Of a stretch of 23,323 bases of DNA, positions 14,107-22,600 are shown one piece after another (position 1 is the first letter of the stretch; the number at the start of each line of letters is the position of its first letter). Under the pieces are notes generated by a model. That model ran no database searches, was not told the origin of the DNA, and saw only the letters and a list, made by a program, of their open reading frames with translations. The DNA is from Thermoplasmatota archaeon (GTDB lineage Archaea; Thermoplasmatota; Thermoplasmata; UBA10834), in assembly GCA_030836605.1 (NCBI GenBank), contig JAUPMC010000021.1, positions 1 to 23,323 on the forward strand, read 5' to 3'. The position numbers and the translations under genes are program-made.

Positions 14107-15868
14107 GGTTCTGGCCGAAGCGAAAACGAAGCAAAGCGCGCCTGACGATGAACAGAGGAAGGCCAAGGGATCGAGGGTCTGGCACGGCTATGTCAGCGCG
14201 CTCAGCAAGCTCAAGTCCGAACCCATCAAGGTGAAGCAGGCGAAGGGGGCGGAGGCCAGGCGCCACCAGTGGAAGCACGGCCGCGGCTCGCCCTACACCG
14301 AGGTCCCGCCGATAACGGACACCAGCATCCAGGAGATGGCCTTCTACGGGGTCGTCGAGCCTTACAGCTACATCAGGGTCACTTACGACAACTCGGCAAG
14401 CGACTACCTCATGACCGTCATCGAGCCCAAGCTGACTGAGTTCGAGCAGGAGCTCCTGACCAAGATCAAGGCGACCTTCGAGATGACCCTCGACTACGAG
14501 TGGGAGAAGCTCGATGTCATGGACAAGGGGACCTACCTCGAGAAGAGCGTCGACAGCTACCTCAGGTCCAGGGGCCAGCGGCTGGAGCCGATCTCCGAGG
14601 ACAAGATAAAGTACTACATCACGAGGGATTTCGTCGGGTACGGGCCCATAGACACTCTGATGCGCGACACGCATGTGGAAGACGTCTCGTGCGACGGCGT
14701 CGGCATACCGCTCTTCCTGTTCCACAGCAAGTTCGAGTCGATCAAGACTAGCATCGTCTTCAGCGATGAGGACGACCTCAACTCGTTCGTCATCTCCCTC
14801 GGCCAGAGGTGCGGCAAGCAGCTCTCGGTGTCCAACCCCATCCTCGACGGCACGACCCCCGAAGGGCACAGGGTACAGGCGACATACGCCAGGGAGATCA
14901 CGACCAGGGGCGCGTCGTTCACCATCAGGCGGTTCAAGGAGAAGCCGTTCACGCCCGTCGAGCTGATCAAGTACGGCACCGCCTCGCCCGAGATCGTCGC
15001 GTACCTGTGGCTCAGCGTCGAGCACGGGGAGTCCGCGATCATCGCGGGAGGCACGGCGAGCGGGAAGACCGCCACGCTCAACGCGATCGCGTTGTTCATA
15101 CCGCCTGGCGCGAAGGTCGTAACGATGGAGGACACCAGGGAGATCAACCTCCCGCACGAGAACTGGATCCCCGGCGCGACCAGGTCCGGCTCTGGCGAGC
15201 GCGGCCCTGACGGCAAGGCGGCCGGTGAGATAGACATGTACGACCTCGTGAGGGCCGCCTTGAGACAGAGGCCCAACTACATCATCGTCGGAGAGGTCAG
15301 AGGAAAGGAGACCTACACGATGTTCCAGGCGATGGCCACGGGCCACACGACATACTCGACCATGCACGCTGACTCCGTCAAGGGCATGGTCAACAGGCTC
15401 GAGAACCCGCCCATCAACTGCCCCAGGATCCTGCTCACGGCCCTTAGGAACGTCATCATCCAGACCCACGCCAGGGTCGGCATGGACATGGTCCGGAGGA
15501 TCAAGCAGCTGATCGAGATCGTCGGTTTCGAGCCCGAGACGAACGAGCTCATCAGCAACACCGTGTACGAATGGGACCAGGCCACTGACAAGTTCATCTT
15601 CAAGGGCCACAGCTTCCTGTTCGACAAGATCATGGAGATGAAGAACCTCACGCACGAGGAACTCCTCCAGGAGTTCGAGAGGCGTGTGGACATCGTCAAG
15701 TACATGGTCGCGAAGGACTTGTCCGACCACCAGGACATCTGGGACCTGATCAGGGCATACTACAAGGACCCGAAGGGCACCGCTGAGATGGCCAGGAAGG
15801 AAATGGTCGTGACCATGCCTGCCGTCACGCCGAAACTGCCTGTCGCAGGGGGTGTCGCTTCTGCCTGA
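14105..15868 (+). CDS. Type II/IV secretion ATPase, FlaI/TadA-like (ATPase 1 of filament operon)
   Basis: This hexameric cytoplasmic motor ATPase is expected to drive filament assembly with the membrane proteins encoded next. It has 587 residues from the ATG at 14105; a GTG one codon earlier is possible. The N-terminal 100 residues are basic (KVKQAKGAEARRHQWKHG). The FlaI-like region follows (YSYIRVTYDN, EPKLTEFEQELL, DFVGYGPIDTLM, DVSCDGVGIPLFLFH). Catalytic motifs: Walker A GGTASGKTATLN (Lys321), Asp box MEDTREINLPHENWIPG, Walker B region RQRPNYIIVGEVRGKE, and His box ATGHTTYSTMHA (His414 and His421). All appear intact. It resembles ATPase 2 of this operon throughout, so the two look like paralogues. 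The stop overlaps the start of the next gene by 17 nt if that gene begins at 15852. Confidence 0.93.
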   Translation: MVLAEAKTKQSAPDDEQRKAKGSRVWHGYVSALSKLKSEPIKVKQAKGAEARRHQWKHGRGSPYTEVPPITDTSIQEMAFYGVVEPYSYIRVTYDNSASDYLMTVIEPKLTEFEQELLTKIKATFEMTLDYEWEKLDVMDKGTYLEKSVDSYLRSRGQRLEPISEDKIKYYITRDFVGYGPIDTLMRDTHVEDVSCDGVGIPLFLFHSKFESIKTSIVFSDEDDLNSFVISLGQRCGKQLSVSNPILDGTTPEGHRVQATYAREITTRGASFTIRRFKEKPFTPVELIKYGTASPEIVAYLWLSVEHGESAIIAGGTASGKTATLNAIALFIPPGAKVVTMEDTREINLPHENWIPGATRSGSGERGPDGKAAGEIDMYDLVRAALRQRPNYIIVGEVRGKETYTMFQAMATGHTTYSTMHADSVKGMVNRLENPPINCPRILLTALRNVIIQTHARVGMDMVRRIKQLIEIVGFEPETNELISNTVYEWDQATDKFIFKGHSFLFDKIMEMKNLTHEELLQEFERRVDIVKYMVAKDLSDHQDIWDLIRAYYKDPKGTAEMARKEMVVTMPAVTPKLPVAGGVASA

Positions 15869-16886
15869 AGTGTCTGATGTCTTCAAGAGGGTCGAGGTCA
15901 AGAAGAGCGACTACACCAAGACGATGGGCGCCCACAGGGAGGACATCGGCCCGCACGTCGTGAGGATGCGGAAGGGCGCCATCCCCGACTATGTCAAGCT
16001 CACGCCGTTCCAGGACATGTCCTGGCGCATCATGGGCAAGTACGCCACCGAGAAGGCCTCCGGCAACCAGGTCCTAGAAGAGAACCTGATGAAGGCCCAC
16101 ATGAAGATCCGGGTCGAGGAATACTACGCATATGTCGTCATGGCGACCGTCATCATGACCATCGTCGGCATAGCCATCGCCGTGGGCGTGGGCGTGGTCC
16201 TGTTCGGGCTGCTCGGGGTCAGCATCCTCCTCAGGGTGCTCATATCGGTCGTCGCAATCGTCCTGCTGCCGTTGATGACCTTTTTCGTGCTGTCGGGCTC
16301 GCCAGGGTCCAAGGCCAAGGGCAGGGGCAAGGACATCGACAAGAGGATAGCCGCCGCGATGAGCTTCATATCCGCGATGGCCTCGGCCGATGTCAACATC
16401 GATGTCATATTCAAGGAGCTCTCGAGGCAGAAGGTCTACGGGGAGATAGCCGCCGAGGCCGCGTGGATCACGAGGGACACGGAGCTGCTCGGCTCCGACA
16501 TACTCACGGCCATCAAGAAGGCCGCGAAGAGGTCCCCGTCGTCCAAGTTCCAGGAGTTCCTGCAGGGCGTCATCACCACCTCGACCTCTGGAGGGCAGCT
16601 CAAGCCGTACTTCCTCCTCAAGGCCGATGAGTTCCAGAAGGACAACAAGCTCGCCATGAAGTCGCAGATGGAGACCTTGGGGATGCTCGCCGAGTCGTTC
16701 GTGACGGTCGTCGTGGCGTTCCCCCTGTTCCTGGTGGTCATCATGGCGATCATGGCCATCGTCGGTGGCGGGAACGCCGACATGACCGTCATTCTGCTCT
16801 ACATGGTGGTCGGGCTCATGATCCCGATCTCGCAGTTCGGATTCATATTCGTCATATGGAACATGTCCAAGGAGAGTGCTATGTGA
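15852..16886 (+). CDS. TadB/TadC-like (T2SSF) inner-membrane platform protein A
   Basis: 344 residues. A cytoplasmic N-terminal region of about 90 residues is followed by two long hydrophobic segments (91-118 and 119-148), a cytoplasmic helical T2SSF domain (about 160-282; KRIAAAMSFISAMASADVNI and LQGVITTSTSGGQLKPY), and two more membrane spans (283-305, 311-336). This is the half-size layout of Tad pilus platform proteins TadB/TadC, not the roughly twofold larger ArlJ/FlaJ. Such proteins anchor the motor ATPase and the growing filament. Start is GTG 15852, inside the end of ATPase 1 with GGGG just upstream; a GTG at 15870, directly after the upstream stop, is the alternative. The stop TGA shares one base with the ATG of the next gene (TGATG). 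Confidence 0.88.
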   Translation: MSLLPEVSDVFKRVEVKKSDYTKTMGAHREDIGPHVVRMRKGAIPDYVKLTPFQDMSWRIMGKYATEKASGNQVLEENLMKAHMKIRVEEYYAYVVMATVIMTIVGIAIAVGVGVVLFGLLGVSILLRVLISVVAIVLLPLMTFFVLSGSPGSKAKGRGKDIDKRIAAAMSFISAMASADVNIDVIFKELSRQKVYGEIAAEAAWITRDTELLGSDILTAIKKAAKRSPSSKFQEFLQGVITTSTSGGQLKPYFLLKADEFQKDNKLAMKSQMETLGMLAESFVTVVVAFPLFLVVIMAIMAIVGGGNADMTVILLYMVVGLMIPISQFGFIFVIWNMSKESAM

Positions 16887-17824
16887 TGGCGGCCCAGACG
16901 AAGAGGCTCTCCCAGACTGAGCAGGACAGGATAATCAAGAGGATCCTCGCGACGGAGAAGGTGGACCACACCAGGAAGATAGTGGTCGGCTCCCTGCTGG
17001 GGGCGGCCCTGTGCGGCCTCATCGCGTTCATAGACATGATAGGCAGCCTGTCGGTCCCCTTCGACCCCATAGACTGGGTCATATTCGCGCTCCTGGTGGT
17101 CCTCACCCCGTACGGGTTCTACGTCTCGACGAAGGAGAAGAACATCCGGGAGATCGAGACGCGGTTGCCCGACTTCCTCAGGGACGTCGCCGAGGCTGGC
17201 CGGTTCGGCATGACCTTGGCGGACTCGATCGTCGTCGCCTCGACGGGGAGGTACGGAAGGCTCACCCCTGAGATCAAGAAGATGTCGGCCCAGATAGAGT
17301 GGGGTGTGCCCGCTTCCGAGGCCATAAGGCTGTTCTCGGAGCGCGTGAAGACGCCGCTGGTGGTCAGGATGGCCTCGATCATCCGTAAGGCCAACGACGC
17401 CGGCGGCAACGTCGCGGACGTGCTCACCATGGTCTCGCACGACGCCAAGGAGGCGATACTGACGCAGGAGGAGAGGAACGTGACCATGTCCACCTACGTC
17501 ATGGTCGTGTACATCTCCTTCTTCGTGTTCATCGCGACCATCCTCATCCTCAACATGCAGTTCCTGCCGAAGATGGAGGAGGCGGGCGCGACGGTCAACC
17601 AGGCGGCCCAGGACATGGGCGTCACGGAGATCCCGGGCATCAACATCAAGGTAGACGTGATCGCGCAGGTGGAGTTCGTGTTCCTGCTCGCGGTCGTTGT
17701 CCACGCCGTGGGCGACGGGTTGCTCGCGGGCGTGATCCAGAAGGGCAGCATACCCATAGGGATGAGGCACAGCGCCATCATGCTGCTGTGCGGGTTCCTG
17801 ATGCTTAGAGTGCTGTTTGTGTGA
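16886..17824 (+). CDS. TadB/TadC-like (T2SSF) inner-membrane platform protein B
   Basis: 312 residues from the ATG at 16886; the frame is open further upstream, but TGATG coupling and GGAG at 16871-16874 favour this start. Membrane spans are at about 32-53, 63-80, 202-224, 262-284 and 294-312. Between spans two and three lies a T2SSF-type cytoplasmic domain (ETRLPDFLRDVAEAGRFG, ASIIRKANDAGGNVADVL). The LPDFL...G motif and the AG.vadvL motif are typical of archaeal TadC/FlaJ-type proteins. With platform protein A it probably forms a heteromeric membrane base for filament assembly. It ends four bases into the next gene (GTGA). Confidence 0.88.
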   Translation: MAAQTKRLSQTEQDRIIKRILATEKVDHTRKIVVGSLLGAALCGLIAFIDMIGSLSVPFDPIDWVIFALLVVLTPYGFYVSTKEKNIREIETRLPDFLRDVAEAGRFGMTLADSIVVASTGRYGRLTPEIKKMSAQIEWGVPASEAIRLFSERVKTPLVVRMASIIRKANDAGGNVADVLTMVSHDAKEAILTQEERNVTMSTYVMVVYISFFVFIATILILNMQFLPKMEEAGATVNQAAQDMGVTEIPGINIKVDVIAQVEFVFLLAVVVHAVGDGLLAGVIQKGSIPIGMRHSAIMLLCGFLMLRVLFV

Positions 17825-19524
17825 TCCAAATGACCGAGACCGAGCAGGCCAAGACAGAGGCTCAGGCTGAGCAGGAGAAGGCGAAGAGCGGAGGCGTGCG
17901 CGCGGCTTACTACGGCATGCTCATGAAGCTCAGGCCGAAGCCCACGAGGGTCACCGTGTCGAAGAGCGAGGCCAGCGTGGACTTCAGCAAGATCACGGAG
18001 GTCCCGAAGATCACGGAGGACAGCGTCGACGAGGTCGAGATGGCGCCCGTGAAGCAGAACTACTCCTACGTCCGGATAAGGTACGACAACCGGGCGAACG
18101 AGTACACCTACGAGGTCATCGAGCCCAAGCTGTCGAACGACGAGTCCGACGTCCTCGAGCTCATGAAGGAGACCCTGGTCGGCTCAGTCGAGAGGATGAC
18201 AGAGGCGGAGGACTCCGATAAGGAGAAATACCTCCGGAGGATCGTCGACGAAATGATGTCCAAGCTCGGCATCACGCTCCACCCGATCTCCAAGGAGAAG
18301 GTCGTGTACTACGTCCTCAGGGACTTCCTGGGGTACGGGGTCATATCCGTCATGATGATAGACCCGAACGTCGAGGACTGCTCGTGCGATGGCGTCGACG
18401 TCCCGCTCTACATATATCACAGGAAGTACGGGTCCATCAGGTCCAACCTCAGGTTCGTAAAGGAGAGCGAGCTGGACGGGTTCGTCGTCTGGCTGGCGCA
18501 GAAGTGCGGCAAGCACATATCCGTCGCGAGCCCGCTGCTCGACGCCACCATCCCGGACGGGTCGAGGCTGCAGGCGACCCTGGGGAAGCACGTGACCAAG
18601 AAGGGCTCGTCCTTCACCATCAGGCGGTTCAAGGAGAACCCCTTCACGCCGCTGGACCTGCTCAAGTTCAAGACCATGAGCACCGAGATGATGGCCTACC
18701 TCTGGATAAGCATAGAGTACGGCCAGTCGATGTTGGTCTGCGGCGGCACGGCGAGCGGCAAGACGACCACGCTCAACGCGGTCCTGCTGTTCATCCCGCC
18801 CCAGATGAAGATCGTCTCGATAGAGGACACGAGGGAGCTCAACCTCCCCCACGAGAACTGGATCCCTGGCCTGACGAGGGAGGGTTTCGGGGGCAAGAGC
18901 GCCATCACCGGCAGGGCGGCCGGCGAGATAGACATGTTCGACCTCCTGACGGCGGCGATGAGGCAGAGGCCCCAGTACCTGATGGTGGGTGAGGTCAGAG
19001 GCAAGGAGGCGTACGTCGTCTTCCAGGCCATGGCCACGGGCAAGACATGCTACTCGACGTTCCACGCGGAGGACGTGCAGGCGATGGTCCACAGGATGGA
19101 GAACGACCCGATCAACCTGCCCAGGGCGCTCATAACGGCCCTCAACCTCGTGATGCTGCAGGCGCAGGTCAAGGTCGGCACGAAGATGACCAGGAGGGTC
19201 AAGTCGCTCACCGAGATCGTGGGCATCGACCCCGAGACGAACGAGCTCATCACCAACTCCGTATACACATGGAACCCGGCCGATGACACCTTCAACTACA
19301 GCGGCCACAGCTACGTCTACGAGAAGGTGCGCATGGCCAGGAACTGGTCCCCGAGGGAGATGGAGAGGGAGATCAAGAGGCGCGTGGACATCCTCGAGTA
19401 CATGAAGAAGGTGGGAATAGACAACCACAAGCGCGTCGCCTCGATCATCTCGGCCTACTACAAGGACCCCGAGAAGGTCATGAAAGAGGTCAGGACCAAG
19501 CTCGCGGAGACCATCCCGCAGTAG
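17821..19524 (+). CDS. Type II/IV secretion ATPase, FlaI/TadA-like (ATPase 2 of filament operon)
   Basis: 567 residues from the GTG at 17821, which overlaps the previous stop as GTGA; an ATG at 17830 would remove three residues. The layout follows ATPase 1: a charged N-terminus (Glu/Lys/Ala-rich, where ATPase 1 is more basic), YSYVRIRYDNRANEYTYEV, DFLGYGVISVMMIDPN, SCDGVDVPLYIYH, Walker A GGTASGKTTTLN (Lys314), Asp box IEDTRELNLPHENWIPG, Walker B region RQRPQYLMVGEVRGKE. The His box reads ATGKTCYSTFHA: Lys408 replaces the first His, while His415 remains. The protein is therefore likely an ATPase with altered coupling, perhaps for a different step (for example retraction or substrate choice), but that role is a guess. 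It is the last gene of the operon. The next 126 nt (19525-19650) hold no gene, only a short T-run near 19623. Confidence 0.93.
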   Translation: MIQMTETEQAKTEAQAEQEKAKSGGVRAAYYGMLMKLRPKPTRVTVSKSEASVDFSKITEVPKITEDSVDEVEMAPVKQNYSYVRIRYDNRANEYTYEVIEPKLSNDESDVLELMKETLVGSVERMTEAEDSDKEKYLRRIVDEMMSKLGITLHPISKEKVVYYVLRDFLGYGVISVMMIDPNVEDCSCDGVDVPLYIYHRKYGSIRSNLRFVKESELDGFVVWLAQKCGKHISVASPLLDATIPDGSRLQATLGKHVTKKGSSFTIRRFKENPFTPLDLLKFKTMSTEMMAYLWISIEYGQSMLVCGGTASGKTTTLNAVLLFIPPQMKIVSIEDTRELNLPHENWIPGLTREGFGGKSAITGRAAGEIDMFDLLTAAMRQRPQYLMVGEVRGKEAYVVFQAMATGKTCYSTFHAEDVQAMVHRMENDPINLPRALITALNLVMLQAQVKVGTKMTRRVKSLTEIVGIDPETNELITNSVYTWNPADDTFNYSGHSYVYEKVRMARNWSPREMEREIKRRVDILEYMKKVGIDNHKRVASIISAYYKDPEKVMKEVRTKLAETIPQ

Positions 19525-19650
19525 CGCCCTGGCCCGCCCGGGAAGACTGAGAGTGCACATCCTTCAGCTGACGAGCTCACGCTCGGTGGGAAACGACGGT
19601 TCTCGAAAGGGATGTTGAAGAGGTTTTAGGGTTTGAGAGGGGGTGGTCGC

Positions 19651-22600
19651 CTACTGCCCCTCAGAGCCTTCGTTCCCTTCGCCGCCCGACTCGCCCTGGT
19701 TGATCGGGGTCCTGATGACCTTCTTGGGCACGACCTTCCGGTCGATCGGTCTCCTTATGACCATCTTCGGGGCGGCCTGCTGGGGCGGCTGCTCGGCCGG
19801 CTGTGCCGCGGACTGGGCGGGCTGTTGCCTGGTCACTGGCTGCTGACCTGCGGCCGGTGGGCGTGGCGGCGAGCCCTCTTCCTGGGACGCCTCCTCGGCG
19901 GGTCCGAACACGGTCCCGCACTTGTTGCACACCGTGGCCTCCTTCGGGTTCAGCGTGCCGCAGACTGGGCAGGCGGTCGGGCCCTCCTTGCGCTTCTCCT
20001 CCTGCTTCGCTAGCCAGTCGTCGAAGCTGATGTATGTCGGCTGGGCCATCCACCACTCCTCGAACTTCTTGTCGCTGAACTTCTTCCCGAGGTCGCTCTT
20101 CGCCAGCTCCCTGTACTTGGAGACCATCTCGTCGTATTCCTTCCTCATCTTGTCGAGGTAGTCTCCCTCGTCGACCTCCTCGCCGACGAACTTCACGCCG
20201 CAGTTCGGGCACTCAGCTGACTCCGCGGGCACCCAAGCGCCGCACTCCGAGCACTTCATCGTCCCGACCTCGAACTCGACGCCACACTTCGGGCACCTCT
20301 TGTTCGACGCGGGGATGAACTCGCCACACTCACCGCACTCGACCAGCTTGCCGAGGCCGTAGATGTAGGTGTACGCGGTGAAGCCTATCACGACTGCCGC
20401 GATCACGACTATCACGATTATCCAGACCAGAAGCGGGATGCCGCCGCCGGATACAACGCCCTGTATGTCCACGGTCACCTCAGCCGTCTCGGTGAGGTCC
20501 TCGACAGTGCACAGGACGGTGTACGTGCCATCCGGGATTTCCTCTGGGAGCGTCAGGTAGAGCGACACCATGCCCTGCTCGTTCGTGGTCGCGGGCACAG
20601 AGTACAGCACGGGCTCGTCGTTCTCGTCGATCAGCTGAATCGAAAGGCCGCTCAACCCCACGACGGTGGTGTTGGTGCCGGCGTATACGACGGTGACGAT
20701 CAGAGTCAGTGTGTCCTCAGCCTGATATGAGTCGGCCCCCAGTTGCGGAGCCAAGTCTATCTCGAGCTGGTCGACGACAAGGGTAGCCTCCGCCATGTTG
20801 TTCGACTCGTTCTTCTCGGTGTAGGCACCCGCGGCGTCAGCGAACACATATATGTCGTAGCTAGCGCCGGTCGTGATGTTCACATGGAAGTCGATGCTGA
20901 TCGGCTTCGATGTCCCAGCCGGGAAGGCGTCGTTCACAGTGGCGATCGGGTCCAGCCAGAGAGACGACCCGAACTCTATTGAAGCGTTGTCGACATCGGT
21001 GCCGCCCAGGTTGAAGACGTTCGCGATGATCCTCACGGTATCCCCGAAGAGGCAGCTGTCACTGCCCTCAACCACGTAGTCGATGATGATGTCCTCGACC
21101 GCGATCTTCAGGTCCTCCCTTATGTCTAGGACGAGCAGGCTCGCAGACGCGGCATTGTCATCCTCGTCGGTCTCCACGATCAGGTTCCCAGGGTCTGCCT
21201 CGATGTCGAAGTACATCTCGACATCGTCAGTCACGATCGGAAGGGTGTAGCTGAACTGGACGATGACCATGTAGTTCTGTCTCATCGTGTCGGCGACGTA
21301 GATGTCATCGGTGTACGTCTCGTCGTCATATGTGGCCGTCATCGTGACGGTCACGCCTGACACAGTCGCCTCACCGATGTTCCGCAACTCCGCCCTCACC
21401 GTGATGGCCATCCCGCCGGGGATGCTCGTCTGCGGCAATCCAGTTCCGGCCAGATAGAACTCAACAGATGTCAGTTCCAGATTGGCTGGGCCTAGCACGG
21501 TGACCGTCATGTTCGCATCATTGTTGTTGAAGGACCGTTCATCGAAATCCGGGGCGCTGTTGACTCTCACCCAGATTGTCTGCTGACCCGTGATCATCGG
21601 GGTCCACGTGACATATGCGGTACCCCAGCTTCCGGGAGATATTGATGGGATAGTCGCCGTGCCGATTAGTTCGGCCGTCGCCTCTGTGGTCCCATTGTAG
21701 AACTCCACCAGTGTGTCCTCCGCGATCTTCACCCCGAGGTTCCAGACACGGGCCGCGATGCTGCAAGAGGTGTTGTACACCACTTCAGTCGGGTCTGTCC
21801 AGAGTTCCTCAGGAGTTATCGAGAGGTCTGGCAGCAACACCGTTGGCATCGTCAGGATAGCGTATGTCGCATTGTCCGTCAGAGGCTCGGTGTACGGTTG
21901 CACGCTGACATTGACGTCCGCATCGGACACATGTTCGACACCGTCGCTCCAGTAGGACGAGTTGACCCTGTACTGGCCCACATACGTGGATCCCGTGGAT
22001 GTGAGTATCGTCCCTAGCGAGTTGAGCCTAGCGACACCGAGCGAGTCTGTCACCTCGCTCGCCCAGAAGGTCTCGTTCACGTAGAACCTGGCTGAGACAA
22101 CCGCGCCCTCAAGAGGCATGTTCCCGCCGTCAAAGACGGTTATGTATATCCACCGGTAGATTAGAGCTACCGCGCTGTCCTCAACGGCCACAGATGGCGT
22201 GCTTATGTCCGTTATCTCACAGACGGTGCTCCCCGAGAGTACAAGTGACTGGGCCAGGACGGAGTCCTGTATCACGATGCGGGCATCCGAGTCCCATGAT
22301 GTCGTTATAGTCCCGGTGACATAGGACCCGTCAAGGATGACCTCGGCACTCTCCTGGACCTCGATGTTGATGCCAGTCAATGTCGAATCCCTGACCTCGA
22401 GCGTGCCTTCGCCCTTCACAATCATGTCCAACGGAAGTGCGCTGACGAGCTCCGAGTTCTCAATCACGAAGTTCGCGGTCCCATCGACGTAAATCGTGAA
22501 TTCGTTGGCGACGCTCTGGACTACGCGGAAGACTGAGTCGCGCAGCGTGAGTGTTCCATCCGACGCGACAATCACGTCACCGGCGTGGTAGTACTCCATG

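Noticed and set aside
14045..15901. 618-residue open frame antisense to ATPase 1
   Set aside because: It has low-complexity composition (Asp, Val, Leu, Arg, His) and no motifs, and mirrors the codon pattern of the true gene.
13109..19524. Archaellum operon
   Set aside because: FlaI-like ATPases are present, but the membrane proteins are half-size TadB/TadC type and there is no ArlF, ArlG, ArlH, ArlX or archaellin series.
18184..19560. 458-residue open frame antisense to ATPase 2
   Set aside because: It shows the same mirrored composition as the frame opposite ATPase 1, with no independent evidence.
19525..19650. Terminator between ATPase 2 and the surface protein
   Set aside because: Only short T-runs (near 19623 and 19631) and no convincing hairpin are visible, which is too weak to annotate.
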